From Pseudoscleropodium purum (taxonomy: Eukaryota; Streptophyta; Bryopsida; Hypnales; Brachytheciaceae): a DNA stretch of 64,000 nucleotides. Location of the stretch: positions 15,368,173-15,432,172 of the forward strand of contig OZ017798.1 in assembly GCA_963969395.1 (NCBI GenBank), read 5' to 3'. Every line of letters begins with the position of its first letter. Position 1 is the stretch's first letter. The translations under genes and the position numbers were made by a program. The notes beneath the pieces are model-generated. The model did not search any database. It was not told where the DNA came from and saw only the letters and a program-made list of their open reading frames with translations. Of the stretch, positions 37,352 through 50,500 are shown piece after piece.

Positions 37352-38464
37352 TTAAAAGGGCAACATTCTTCTCAACTCCAGAAGAACCTGGTCAGAAACA
37401 GAGTCTACGGGAGGCCAGAACAGCCAGTGCGACGTAATAAAAGCAAAGCCAAGCGTCAAAGCCTTCCCAACCCAACGAGAAGGCCGAATCTCCGAGAAAT
37501 AAAGCTTCCACGCAGCCTCAATTGCAACAGCCACCCCTTGCACGACGAAGAAGCTATTCATCTGCCAAGTGACCCCCAACGTGACGTAATACACACAAAG
37601 CTCATGAACCAATCCCGACACCAGAAATGCAGTCAGCATGGCCACGACCTTCGGCACATCAACTCCCGTGTGCGAAACCTTAACCCTTACTCTAGCATTC
37701 TCCTCTGTTTCAGCTCTTTGCAGTAGGTAGAACACCGGGTTGTACACAGTCTCCCGCAGGCAATTGCTCACTAACAAATTCCACCGCCTTGCCCAAAACT
37801 CCTCCAGCGACACCGCCGCGAGCGGGTTGTCGAAGTGCGGCTCGATCGTGATCCCGAAGACCGTGTTCGCAATGGCAGCGAGAATCTCGAGCACAATCGT
37901 GACAAAGAGGTAGAGCTGGATGCAGAACAGGAGGTGGACTACAATCAACGGGAGAGACGCCCGCCGTTGGAAGAGGATTTGTAGAAAGAGTGCTAACACG
38001 ATGGATTTACTAGCGGATCGGAGGAGAAGCATGTACCAAACCTCAGATTTCGTTACATTGCTGATCCAGGACGGATACTCGACTGATACTTTCTTCACAA
38101 CCTTCCCAGCTCGTTTCATGTGTACGGGGTAAGTCATGGCGATGGCGAATCGCGGGAAGCAGGTGGACACCCAAGGGTCGTATCCCGGGCCTGTGTTCCA
38201 ACACAGGAGCAGAATCTTGAAATTGGACAGCCATGTGACGATGCAGAAGAAGCAGGCGATGCCGATGAGGTGAGTGGTGCGGTTGAAGATGAGCGGGAGG
38301 TAGACGAAGGCGGTGAAGACGGGCGTGCAAGCGAGGACACGAGGGAAGCCGGAAGGAACGCGACGGACGAACCAGTAGAGGTAAGCTGATGCAAGCCAGG
38401 CTATGATGTGGCTGAGGAGCAACCCTTCCGTCCAAGTTGCGACTTCGTAGCCCAGTACTGCCAT
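37352..38464 (-). CDS. Wax synthase-like acyltransferase (MBOAT_2 type)
   Basis: A single-exon gene of 370 codons with ATG at 38464. The family (long-chain-alcohol O-fatty-acyltransferase, jojoba type) esterifies a fatty alcohol with acyl-CoA to make wax esters in the ER membrane; some members use other acceptors. Hydrophobic segments are seen at about 13-34, 43-60, 64-88, 145-165, 171-203, 272-300, 303-320 and 334-351. The family signature EFWARRWNLLVSNCLRETVY lies at about 222-241. The presumed catalytic His287 is in LVSGLVHELCVYYVT. NTGPGYDP at 90-97 is also typical. The length is normal and there is no frame break. Bases are much more GC-rich than the flanks, though no more than is usual for a plant coding exon here. 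The substrate cannot be told from sequence. Confidence 0.9.
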   Translation of the reverse strand: MAVLGYEVATWTEGLLLSHIIAWLASAYLYWFVRRVPSGFPRVLACTPVFTAFVYLPLIFNRTTHLIGIACFFCIVTWLSNFKILLLCWNTGPGYDPWVSTCFPRFAIAMTYPVHMKRAGKVVKKVSVEYPSWISNVTKSEVWYMLLLRSASKSIVLALFLQILFQRRASLPLIVVHLLFCIQLYLFVTIVLEILAAIANTVFGITIEPHFDNPLAAVSLEEFWARRWNLLVSNCLRETVYNPVFYLLQRAETEENARVRVKVSHTGVDVPKVVAMLTAFLVSGLVHELCVYYVTLGVTWQMNSFFVVQGVAVAIEAAWKLYFSEIRPSRWVGKALTLGFAFITSHWLFWPPVDSVSDQVLLELRRMLPF

Positions 38465-38633
38465 TGTGAACCCCTAAACCAAACCCTAAACTGAATTAAA
38501 CCCTAAACCATTGTCATCACCCTAGGGATCCATAACCCCTGCATTGTTCCAAGTTCCACGGTGCTTGTATCAAGTAAAGTTCTATCTAGTTGCGGTTCTA
38601 AGCAACTAAGTTAGCTCTCCATCTTGCGTTTCA

Positions 38634-39370
38634 CATTCCAAGCACCTGGTTCGGCAAAACCACACGTTCTAATAGTAAGATTCAGCTCGTTGGAAACATC
38701 TAAGCTCGGGGAATTTCATTATCATCAGTAACAACACGAATTTCTGCACCATTTGGAGCCCACTCCTGACAGTATGCAGCAAGAATCTGATATGTAAGTA
38801 GCAGCACGTATATGATAGTGATTTTGCACAGGCATCCTAAGCCCCTGCTTCGGCCAAACCACACGTTCTATCCGTAAGATTCAACTAGATCGGAGAATTC
38901 CATCAAAGCCAATAACAAACACGAACTTCTGCACCGCTAGGAAGCCAACTACTATGTGCAGCAACAATCTGCTATATAACAAGCAGTACATGATGGAGTG
39001 ATTTTGCACTGGCATCCTAAGCACTTGCTTCGGCAAAACCACGCGTTCAATCCTTAAGATATAGTTAGTGGGCAACATCTTAACACGGAGAGTTCCATTA
39101 TCGCCAGTAACAACGCGGATGCCACAGATCAGCTGGAAGTCAACCACGGAATTGCGCAGCAAGAATCAAATGTATAACTAGCAGAACTTGATAGAGTGAT
39201 TTTGCACTGGCATTCTTAGTGGGCAAGCTCCTAGTTCGACAAGACCACACGTTCTATCTTGGTTTCCACCTTGTTGGCAACATCGAAACTCAGGGAATTA
39301 TCTGATCATCAGCAACAACACGAATTTCTGCACAATGTGGAAGCCAACTACTGAAGAATCGAGTGATTAT
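38634..39370. repeat. Tandem array (~190 bp unit, about 3.8 copies) upstream of the wax synthase
   Basis: Units start near 38634, 38833, 39013 and 39211 (spacings 199, 180 and 198). Each carries variants of TTCGGCAAAACCACACGTTC, a GAATTYC block, ACAACACGAATTTCTGCAC and GAGTGATTTTGCACTGGCAT. The array begins about 170 bp before the wax synthase ATG, so it lies in its leader or promoter. The units are GC-balanced, unlike the AT-rich DNA beyond 39400. Confidence 0.85.
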
Positions 39371-41756
39371 TCTCTCCCCCGAAGGCATTCGTCGTGAAAA
39401 ACATGTTTTTTTCTATCCAATAGCTATGTAAATCACACAAAGTAGTGATGCTTCAAGTCAAACTACTACATTAGATCATAAGACAATCTAGACATGTTAA
39501 TTTAGGCTTGCACCACCAAAAATCAAGGTTTTTTCTTGGGTTTATAATATTTCTAATGAAATTAATAATTTATCAAAAAATATGAAATTATAATTTCTCT
39601 CTTTATTTCTTTCATTTGTCTTTGTTTGAAAAAAAAATCTAAATTATTTTGGTACTGGCTATTAAGCTCATTCTACCTATTGTAGCTTATTCAACGTTAT
39701 TTCTTGCAAGAAAATGAAAATAGAAGACTTCTAGGAAAGAGAAGTGGATTTTCAATTTTATTTTAGAAAAACAATCAATAATTCATATGCAAAAAGATGT
39801 ATTGTTGTTCCATTAGGCTTGAAGGCAATCAATTTCTACAAAGTCAATTTTTTCAAGTTAGTAGACTTGGTGAAATAAACTCATTTCCAACATGAATTAG
39901 ATTAATTTTGTTTCAAATTGATTTTCTCATATCATACGTAGGTCAATGGATGTCAAATACACTAGTGTGAATCACAAGGGGAATGTACATACATTAGGTT
40001 AATGAAGCCCATTTTATTGGTATGAATCACAAGAAAAGTGGGGATAGGATTAATAATTCTTGAACCCTGAGTAAAAAATTGAAATTCTTAGAGTACGTTT
40101 CCACTTAGCGTTTGCAAAGTCTATGTGTTATAAGAGAAGACCTCTTTGTAAGTAGGAAAAAATCTTTTTTTATGGGAGTTTTGGTTTGAAATTGCTGTAC
40201 TTGTTTCTCAATAGTGTATTATTCACATATGGCTTGTAGCTAACACCATATGTGTGTCGTAGAAGGTGGGAGGTGTTGGTGTTTGTGGTTTTCAATTGTT
40301 TGAGAGTTTTTTGCAAGTGTTTGTTTTCTTTTTTATGAAGTTCTGTTGCTAGTTGATGAAATTTTTTGTTGAGGCTATGAGATGTTGTAAGGTACTTTTT
40401 AGTATTCCATTAGAAGGTGTGTGTTTTACGGTGGAGGCAAGCCTCCTAGACCACATGTAGAGTCATCTTCATTTTTGTTGGGTTTCATCAATTGAATAGG
40501 ATGGAAATTTTGATCATGTTGTGTAATGCTTCCTACTAGTACTGAAGGATCTAATCAATACCTAACATAGAGTAGCACAAACTTCATACAAAATTCCTAA
40601 AAGAACGTATGAACTAATTGTTAGTGATAGTGCTTGGGATTTATACTGAGCTAAATTTTAAACATTGTATCTAGAATATGAAGGTGGTGTATATATTGCA
40701 TTAAAAACCTAAAACTTCTAGAATCTTATTAGGACCCCAACATCAAATTCTGCGAGGATCATGGAATGATTTCAATTGCAAATTGGAGTGGTTCAAGTGG
40801 AAGTGCAAACTTAATGTGCCATGGGTCAAGTTGCAATTTTAATGAGGCCTTGGCTTGGAAGATGTGGTTGCATTGACACTCAAGTTTTGTGTACAAGCTT
40901 TTGAAAGCATTCAAAGTTGTATAGAAGTGAAGCAGTATAGAAGTAAAGCACCAATGATACTTCTAGCTAATGGGTAAAAAGAAGCAACAATACATAACAC
41001 CACACGATTTCATTGGAAATCTTCAATTTTCAAAGATTCTAATGCTATGAAAAGACTAGAGAGTTTTTTTTTATGATTTTTCCAAAAATTACATAACAAT
41101 CCCATTCTTACACCAAGACAAATTAGAATCCACCTAGACTCGGCATTTACTAAACAATATGAGTATAAATAGTGGAAGATCTTCTTACGTAAGACTAGCT
41201 ATTAAGAGTGTCTCTAATGCCAAGTTAGAATGGTCCCTTAACACATCTATATTACTATTATTTTTTATGTAACAAATTATAGTTACTATTGCATTTAGAT
41301 TTGGACCTCAAGTGTATATATAATTTTATCACTACACTTGAATCTAAATGAATATTTGAAAAAAAAAATGAAGACATTATAAAACTAGACTAGAAGGATG
41401 ACTTTGTCTATAAATAACATACACCTTCTTGAAAAGATTAGTTCACGAAACAAAGTCTAAGGCTCTAATAGTATATAGTGACAACAAAAATAAAATTCCA
41501 AAAATAATCACTTGTAATGAATTTGTCACTTAAAAATGCAGGTGGACTTGAACAAACTTTATATTAAATGAATCATCCAATGTTGCAATGCAATGGAAAT
41601 GAGCTCATAATGTAATAGATGTGAAATAGAATGTACTTGTATTGAAGGAAAAATAGAAGTACAATGAAAAAAATGTCAATAATAATATAGCTATTTTGCA
41701 TTTTTTACCACATCTATAAACATAGCTTCTATCTGCTTTCTACTAGCCTATTGCAA
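39371..41756. other. AT-rich gene-free stretch
   Basis: No open frame of interest and no structured repeat is recognised. Confidence 0.4.
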
Positions 41757-42290
41757 TCAAAATAATTCAAGTCCTTTCCTATTTTCTTCATGTCTTGCTT
41801 GACATTCGATCAAATTATCTTTGTGCATAGTTATAGTATCTTCAATCCTTAGCTTCTCAATTTCAATAGTAGAATTTGCTAGCTTATTCAATACATCCAT
41901 CAAAGTTCCTATCAAGTCTAGCCTTTTAGTTGATTGTGGGGAAGTACCTTTGCCATGACAACCAACTAAATTCATTGTATATGTTCATGGACTACTTTCA
42001 ATGCTCTCATGACCAAGGCTAGTAGATCACACTAGACTAGTATGTAGTAGTGACTATATCCATGATGGCTCACCATCTTTGTTGTGCTCTTTAGTGACAC
42101 CCACCAGTGCATTGGAGGTTTCCAACATTGGCATTGGTATAGCTTTTGCCTTAGTTGTGAAGCTAAGGATTTCATCAATTTGGTTATGCCAAATGAATTT
42201 ACCACAATCATCACCCACACTAGTACCAATTTGATTCTACAACTTTTTGATTTTGGAATACGTAGTCTGCAAACTTCTCCCATTTATTAG
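41757..42290 (-). pseudogene. Possible decayed MYB/SANT-like (trihelix) ORF
   Basis: Minus-strand fragments read SNKWEKFADYVF upstream, then a broken stretch (WHNQIDEILSFTTKAKAI, GVTKEHNKDGE). Last comes an open 72-codon end rich in charged residues (RIEDTITMHKDNLIECQ). The order (a KWE motif, then a coiled-coil-like tail) recalls trihelix or PIF/Harbinger ORF1 proteins. The match is by eye and weak, and stops interrupt it. Confidence 0.22.
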
Positions 42291-42940
42291 ACAACAACTT
42301 TACTTTCCTTCCCCATTTTTGAAGGAATTGTATAATGAGAAATTTATGAATCCTCTTCCATTGATGTAAGTGCATCGCAACAATATTGTAAGTCACGACA
42401 TGGTCTTTGCACTATGATAACAAAGAACCTAATAAGAGTATTGTTCCAATGTCATTCCTGCGATGGTATTTGTGGATGGAAAGGTGGAGATGGACTTATA
42501 GGAACAAAAGAAAGAAGAGGAGAAGTTTGAAAAGAGGGTGTGCCAAATTGGAGGGCTACTTGAGAAAAGCAATCTCAAATAACTCTCTTTTTCCATGTTT
42601 ACCCTAACTCCTAAACTTGTTTGGACACAATTAACAAAACAAGTAAAAAAAGAAAATCCTAATCACAAGTAGAGAAGGCTAAACAAAAAATAGTAATACT
42701 CGTGTTGGAGAGCAGTCTATTGTAGAGGAATAACGTCAAGGAAGAAGAAAGAGCACATGTAAATTTCTATAAAAAAACAAAATTTTATCCCCTAGCCCCA
42801 CTTGGCATTATTATGGGTAGATGATATTTTACTATTGTTGGTTCTAGTGGGACTTAGTTCCACCAATTCACCAACCTACGTTGACACCTACTGAGTATTG
42901 TTAACATGTGTCTGGGGTGAGAGTCATTTAAGACATGGAT
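42291..42940. other. Gene-free stretch
   Basis: A 66-codon Arg/Lys-rich frame on the plus strand (42407-42607) shows no domain. Nothing else is seen. Confidence 0.35.
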
Positions 42941-43682
42941 TGTAGGGTAGTTGCAAGAAAGACCTATACTATTTTGCATCACAAGTGGAGTTATGGAGTT
43001 TAAATGAGCGATAAATTTTGGAGAATTAAGCCAATGTACTTGAAATTTTTACTAAAGTTGACTGATTTAGTCATAAAGATAAAATTTATTTTTTAGAATA
43101 AAAAAATTTATAATTAAATTTCAATTTAGCTAATTTGTTTTACTTTGTAATTTAGGGATTTTTAGTATTGTGGAGTACCCAAAATCAATGGTTTAAAGGT
43201 GAAGTCTATGTAATCTATTCTTACACTAAGCAGGCATGTAACTATCAAGGGGTACCTAAAAAACGCTATTTTTGATGTCCACATGTGTGCAAATAGGGGC
43301 CCCTTGCGCGCACTTTTTTGAACAATGAAAATGGTTATAAGATTATTCTTTCAGTGAAATCCCTTCACCATATAGTTCTTCCAAATCTCTAATTTTTTAG
43401 TTTAAAAAAAATTATTTTTCCTATTTTTTACAAATTAAAATGTCAAAACACCTATTTTCATGATATTTTGTACTTTTCTAATTTTCCTACTTCGAGAATT
43501 CTTCTACACTTTCTCTTCTTAGGGTACCTTCTTCTTAAAGGTATATACATTCAACTTGCTTTTTACATTTAAAAAAATATTCTAATTATAAAATACTTCA
43601 AAAAAAAATTAGTACTAGCTACAAGTCTACAATGCCAAACACTACAAAAAATAGGAGGTTTTTCTTGCAATTATCCTATATA
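42941..43682 (+). mobile_element. TIR element with GGGTAGTTGCAAGAAAG ends, copy 1
   Basis: Starts TGTAGGGTAGTTGCAAGAAA and ends TTTCTTGCAATTATCCTATA, an inverted repeat of about 17 bp with mismatches. The interior matches 60356-61094 in the same orientation (TTTTGGAGAAT; AGTATTGTGGAGTACC; GGTGTCCACATG-like block). Non-coding and about 740 bp. Confidence 0.7.
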
Positions 43683-44447
43683 CAATAACAAACAGATACA
43701 ATGGGTTGCAATAAGAAGGGTGACACTCAACTGGTGGCTACAAGGCTTTGGGTAGAAATCCTAGGATCTCTATGAGATAGAATTTTTCCATATGATTTCA
43801 TTCTTTTATTGATGTGGACACTACCTCTATAAAAAGTATCTAAACATTCAAAGTTTAAAACTTGAAAATTCAAATTTTGGATTTTTTGAAGATGTAGGAT
43901 CTCTTTGAAGAGATCTCTATTCTATTTAGGCACTTTAGATTGTTCCACATTGTTTTTTTAGACATTTTATACCAAGGTTCATGATATATAGTTGGGAATT
44001 ACTTGAAATAAAGCAATGGCAGAAAGAAAAGCATTGAGTGACAATGTGAGAGTATGGATGTTGGTTGCCACTATTTTTTTTTGGAAATCATCCCTCTCAT
44101 TGTAGTGTCTAGTCTACAGACCTTGTTTTACTTTTGAAGGTCTTTCATTGCAAAGATTATCAAATGGCTTTTGTATTGGAAGAAAAGAATATGATCTTCT
44201 TGAATCATCTATATTACATAGGTTGGTGATTCATTTGATAATCATATGTAAAAAAAACTAAGTGAATTTGCATCCAAAAAGTCAAAGAAATTCTTATAAG
44301 AAATCTAAAAATTTTAAAAATTCATTTTATAATGTCAAACTAATGGGAATGGGAGTTCTATCTTTGAATTGAATGTTACTGGGACTAATTTGTACCACTC
44401 AAAATAAAATAATATCAAGATAATTTTATTACCCAATATAATATGTA
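43683..44447. other. AT-rich gene-free stretch
   Basis: Nothing is recognised. Confidence 0.4.
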
Positions 44448-44695
44448 CTCCCTTCATCTTAAAATAAGTGTCATATTGGGAGTCCATATTTTTTTTATGG
44501 TTGTTTTGAGTAGCTCATATGGATGCTATTTTTTTTCCAATTTCATTTATATTGCAAATGAGCACTTACAACGTTCTTCATTGATCCTTGTGATATAGAA
44601 TTTGAACCCTTTTGAATTTTTGTTTTTCATAACATGATCAATGAAAATTTTTTTTTTCAAAAAAACTATACACATTTATTTTGGGATAAAAGGGG
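44448..44695. mobile_element. Stowaway-like (Tc1/mariner) MITE, 248 bp
   Basis: Flanked by TA. The left end CTCCCTTCATCTTAAAATAA is very close to the CTCCCTCCGTCCCAAAATAA start of grass Stowaway elements. The right end, read inverted, is ACCCCTTTTATCCCAAAATA. Non-coding, with an AT-rich core. Confidence 0.65.
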
Positions 44696-46183
44696 TATCT
44701 ATTTTGTTTGTAATGAAACCAAATATTTTATTATGAAATATTTTTGGTTGTAGTTGATAAGATTCAATTGCTACTGTTGAAAGGTTGTTTTAAATGCTAT
44801 TAAAGAATTATGAAATTTTCTTGAAAATTTTAATTAATACTATATATTCATATTTATTATTTAATTAATTTTTTGTTTATAACTAACACATTAAGCAAAT
44901 GATGTTAGATCCTAATGATCTTTGCACAATCACCAAACAGGCATTCTCGTACTCATATACAATGATTTGATTTAAATGCATATTTTCAATGTTTCCATAA
45001 TGGCTTCTTAATCTAAGACAAAATGTAACTTAAAGTGATGCAATATAATATACAATATATCATGAATATGGATTTCAAATTAAAAATAATATACAATCAT
45101 TTAAAACTAACAATTTTTAATCTATATTATAATTTAAAATTGTATGCATAATTAAAATGATAAATTATTTTGCAATATTGGAAGTACATTAATATTTATA
45201 AAAAATTGCATCAACGTCTACAATGTCTTTCTATATTAGAAGTTTCTCTTCATGTCTCGTTGAATACCTTTTGTGAGCTCTACACTTCTACAATGTGAAC
45301 CACTAGAAACTTTATCCTTTTAAAATTTTTAAAACTTAGATCTCTTGTTTAATTGAGCTATTATAAAATATGAAAAATTAATAGGAAATTTTTATTTTTT
45401 TGATGCATGATAATAAATCCTAATATATTTTTTGTAATACCAAATTAATAAATAGAAATTGAATGAATAGTTCATTTCAAAGTTAAATAATATTTTTTAA
45501 TTGCATTTTTTTAAAGGTATAAAATATTTCAAATTTTATTATAAAAACTAACCATTGGTACTAAAAGTACTTCAACAATTCAAGATGTTGATATTGTATC
45601 TATTCTTCTTATTCCTTTCATTCTTAAATCTTGTCTATTAATTTCATTTATTTTTTTAACTACAGTGGCCAATCTTAATAGATTATCACCACCAATTACA
45701 AACCTTCTTTTACGACCAATCTTCTTGGTGTTGATCTTTACTTGTTTACAAGCTTTTAAATAAATCATCCTTATAATTGCAATCATATTGTCTATACAAA
45801 TTCCAATTTTCAAATTTATTTCCTTACCATCAATACTTTTTATAATCTTAATACTAAAAACCTTCATATTTGTTGCATTAGTATTCCAAATTCTATCAGG
45901 ATAAGTATGTATCTTTAAAAAAATTATTGTAAGAAATGTTAGGATAGAGGTTTTTTTTCTTGCTTGCTATTTTTTAACAAAACTAGACATTACAAAGGAC
46001 TATATGATTCAAATATGAGATGCTTTTTTTTAAATAGCATTTGTAAATTTTTCATTCCAAAGTAGATGCAAAAACATTCTAAAAGCTTACATCAAACAAG
46101 ATTGAAGTCATCTTGAATTTAAATTCATTCCATATAATATTGAATGGTCAATTAGAGTTGAAAATATAATTAAAAAACATCAT
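44696..46183. other. AT-rich stretch with one unassigned ORF
   Basis: At 45580-45867 (minus) a 95-codon ATG frame is open in DNA where stops are frequent. It is Ile/Lys-rich and contains FVIGGDNLLRLATVVKKINE. The pattern faintly recalls an Alba-type fold, but I would not call it. Nothing else is seen. Confidence 0.3.
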
Positions 46184-46313
46184 ATGGAGTTACATTTGCA
46201 TCATTGTATCTTTAATTTGACAATGCTAAAAAATATGAATGAGATTTATAGTGATGAAAGACTTGATCATGATTTCAATCTAAAAAACATTGATTTTTTT
46301 AAGAACAAATATA

Positions 46314-47593
46314 TGGAAGAAGACAAGTGGGAGTTTGATAAACGATGGGAAAACTTGCCAAATGACTTAATTGATCGTGTTTTAGCTTGGTTGTCACTGC
46401 CAAGTTTATTTGCTTTTTGATCAATATGTAGACGTTGGAATGGCATTTTATATTCACCAAGTTTTTATCAATTGTATTCACATGCACCTCAAGCTCTACC
46501 TTGGTTCATTGTAAGTGCCAATGAAAAGTGTAAAACAAGTGTAGCATATGATCCATTCACTAACAAATGGTATACATTCAAATTTCCGACAAATATGGAT
46601 TGTGGAAATATTGACAATATTGATGATTTGGTCCATCCTATTGTTGCAGCTAAGGGACTTAGGGACTCATGTGATCTTGTATATATCAAGATGAATTTGA
46701 ATATCTTTTAATTTGTAATCCTTTGACAAGAGCATGTACAATGCCAATGTCCATTCCTACTAATTATAATAATGTACTTTGAGGAATGGTTGTAGACAAG
46801 AAATCAAAATCATACCAAATTGCATTTGTTGAGTGTGTATCTTGTCCAAGAACAAACGTTGAAGTTGCTTCAATGTCTTCTTCTAGTTTTGATACAAAAC
46901 TTGAAGAAGGTGAATGTTGTGAAGTATGTACTTTTGTATATTCTTCTCAAAAACCATCGACTTGGAAAAGTGGTGCTACTTTTAGTATAGAACGACATTT
47001 AGATTTGGGAAGTGCAATGTGCAAAAATATTCTTTATTTCATTACCCATGGAGCATAAAAGCCTAATGGATTGATTACATATGATCTTGATAATGACAAT
47101 TGGAGACAAATTAATATTACGATGCCAAGGTTGTTAGTATATGCATATTTAGTTGATTGTAATGGACACTTGCTTATGATTGGAGGTTTAGGAAAATTTA
47201 TTGTGACTACAAAAATATGGATTTGGGAACTTGACATTTCATGTCATGAATGGAATCTCATTGGAAAGTTACCTCCAAAGTTATTTAAGAATTTTTTTAG
47301 GATGTCACCATCAAAGTATTTTATGTGTGTTGGGCAAGGTGGTTTATTATATCTATATGCTTACAAAAATACAAAATGTTTGGTTTATAATATTCATCAA
47401 AATATTAAAAATGTTTACCCCCATGTCTTGTTATTGTTAAATATCCATCTATAACTCCAAGTTGTTCTTGTTTTGAACCACAATTAGATGGATCAGTGGT
47501 TGGAACATTTCAACCAAATGCTCAATCTATTTGTGCCAAAAATTATTGTGGACTTTTATCAATGGAAAAGATATTTAGAAGTAATTCACAATA
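46314..47593 (+). pseudogene. F-box/kelch protein pseudogene
   Basis: F-box/kelch proteins are substrate receptors of SCF ubiquitin ligases. The F-box reads WENLPNDLIDRVLAWLSLPS and LFAF, then a TGA (46418-46420) where Arg is expected, then SICRRWNGILYSPSFYQLY. Kelch-like segments follow: YDPFTNKWYTFKFP, YLLICNPLTRACTMP (after a frameshift near 46690), LITYDLDNDNWRQINITMP, LLMIGGLGK and WELDISCHEWNLIGKLPP. Further stops occur at about 46781 and 47056, and another frameshift near 47420 precedes the C-terminal CFEPQLDGSVVGTFQPNAQS. An in-frame ATG exists at 46184. The frame is broken at least five times, so it is not a working gene. Confidence 0.85.
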
Positions 47594-50500
47594 ATATTTT
47601 TAATTATTCATGTTTTCATATCATATTATATTTTCTATATTTTCTATTTGTAGGTATACAACACAAAATTTTTATTTTGCAAATTCAAAATCTATTTTTT
47701 TTTCATTTTTCATTTCAATCTTGAATAGATTTAATACTTTAAATTAACTTTTTAAAATTGGATTTCTATTTTGTTGTATAAATTTTATAATTTTAATGAT
47801 TTTTTTATAGTTAATTGAAAAGTCATATGAAAAATTCTTTTCAATATAGTATTTATTTCTTAGGTATATTGTATTCTTATATTACTTGAATTACTAGCAA
47901 GTCTTGTGTAATCAAAACACTTGCAATCTTATTGTCAATAAGTAAGCCTTTTAGTTATTGGAGTGATTGTACATATATTAAGTCTCAATTTGTATGTTTT
48001 GCAAAAAGCTAATGAGGAAGACTCAAGGAACTTGTTTTATTATATGGAGAAGTTGTGCAAATCACACATTGAGAAGGAGCAAAACCTTTTGTATTGCAGA
48101 TCTAATTGTAGACATGGTTATAGATCATCACTGGATAACTACTTGTCCAACTTCTAAATTATTAGATTATTTATATTGGTGTCAAAATCCAACCATCATA
48201 CTAACACTCAAACATCATAGTAGTTGTGAAACTAGTTACAACCATTTTATTATGTTTGTAGCTAGAAGTTCATACCCAATAGTAGTGCAAAACTAAAGCA
48301 ACATACTAAATAACAATAAATGGTAGTTTTATAGAACATGCACAAACAAACAACAATACATAACATGGTAGGAAAGCAAATAAAATCTTCATTTTCTAGA
48401 TTTTTCAATTCTACAAAAATCTAATAGCTTCTACACAATTACTTAGAAAACAAAATACTAAGTATTAATTTGTTCTTAAACTTGTCCATGTCAAGACTTC
48501 CAACTAAAATTGGCATTTTTAATAGACTCTATTTTATAATAGACATGTTGGAATTGGCAATTATTGCCACTTTATAGTGTATAGTGACACTTTTGTGTTA
48601 CTATACACTATAATTTTAAAATTTAGGATTATATAATCTTAAAATTTTCATTTGCACCCCCCTCCCTCCCCTTGTAATTTTTATAAACCCAACTTATTTG
48701 ACAATCAATATGGGACAATTCATCCCGTATTCATATCCAATACTCTATTTGTATCCAACTCATATTCAATACACATTTGTATGGGGTATTGTATCGTATC
48801 TAGTACCTACATTCACTATTCTATACATTTTTGTATGTGGTACTATATCCATATCCAATATTCATTTTGTATTTCATATTTGGACGGCTCAGATTAAATC
48901 TTACAAGATCAATGGCTTGTGATTTTTTGAGAAATCAATGGCAATTTTGAGGGTAAGCATTTAAAAAAAATAAAATCAATGGCTTGTAAATTTTTTAAGA
49001 GAGGGAGGGGGGCAACTAATACAAACCAGGGTGGTACACTTCTTTTTTGTAGATAGTATGTAAGAACACAACAATTGATAATGAAGTAAGAGCAACCATG
49101 AAGACTACACATAAGACTAGGTGGGAACTCATTTTTACTCCACTTAATTTTTTGGGAATGACAATAAGATATGGTAGCATGCAATCTAATTACATCAAAT
49201 GATTTACTTCCTATATGGAGGTTTAGCTCACCTTTACAAATAGAGAGGATCAAATACAATGAGCATCTCAAGTAGTATAAATTTGTGTTTAATCCTTTTT
49301 TTTTGCAAGGGTTGGATGTAAACCTTTGTTTAGAAAGAAGATAATTCAATGAGATTAAATTTCATGCAATTAAGTGAAGTTAGCTATACCTTGATTATAA
49401 CCTAAATCTTTTATTTTTTGGATGAAAATAATCTTCAAATAAATTTTTTTAAGAAAAAGTAACCTCTAAATTGACAATAGTTTTGAGTACATAGCAATAG
49501 TAATAATACAATTACTAAAATACAATAACAAAAATATGACTTTGAGACATTTTATCAATTGATGCCCCATTTAACTACTTCTAGGCTATTCATTGAATTT
49601 TGGAGTGAAGATCGTGGATCCTACAATCATAGGATTTGGAATTCCTTTGATGTTTTGTATAGATTTCCCAATGTTTTGTTTTATCTCCTGATGATAATTT
49701 TTTTTCATGATGACCATTATTAATTCTAGACTTTCAAAAGTCCCAAAATAGTGAAATGTTGTATATTGAATACTAATAGTAGAGAAGGTACAATATTCAA
49801 AGATTTCAATTTTTTTTTCATATTACACAATGTTATAGAGATATAAAGGTGAAATATTTTTTCAATGATTTCGAATGGAAGTTTATTAAAATCTTTAAAA
49901 TCTTAAATTAGTGTCTATCAAAACTTCAATTTCTAAAATATTATTAATAATTGAATTTGTCAATTGGATGCCCATAACCTACACTAGGATTAGGTTCATT
50001 AAAAATTAATTCAAAATACAAATAAATATGACATCTAATGAAGTTTTCAAAATTTATAATGTAGAATAATTGAATAGTGGAAAAAACATTAATAAGAAAA
50101 TCTTAATCCTCAAAAATGACAAAAAGCTATGAAGCCAAGGTCATGAATATTGGTAAAGTCACAAGTACCAATGAAGCCTTAAGTACTAATAAAACCGTGA
50201 AACTACAAAAGGTTATAGAATATTTTTAGTTGTGCTAAGGGTCATGAAATATTTTGAATCTTGCAAAATGAAATTTTAGAAATTCTTGAACCAATTTAAC
50301 CAAAGGAAAGTGAACCGAAAAAAAAATGATTTCATATGGGGTCTAATGAATCTCACTTCAACATAATGAACATATAGTATTGCCAAAAATGAGACCAAAG
50401 ATTAGTTTTGCCTACTAAATTATTTGGTAAGAATTTTAGCCCCCAAACACTAAACTATGCCTTTTAGACTTGGTTTGAATAAGTGAATTTTTGACAAAAA

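Noticed and set aside
38120..38394. ORFs on both strands overlapping the wax synthase start
   Set aside because: They are out-of-frame shadows of the GC-rich wax synthase coding exon.
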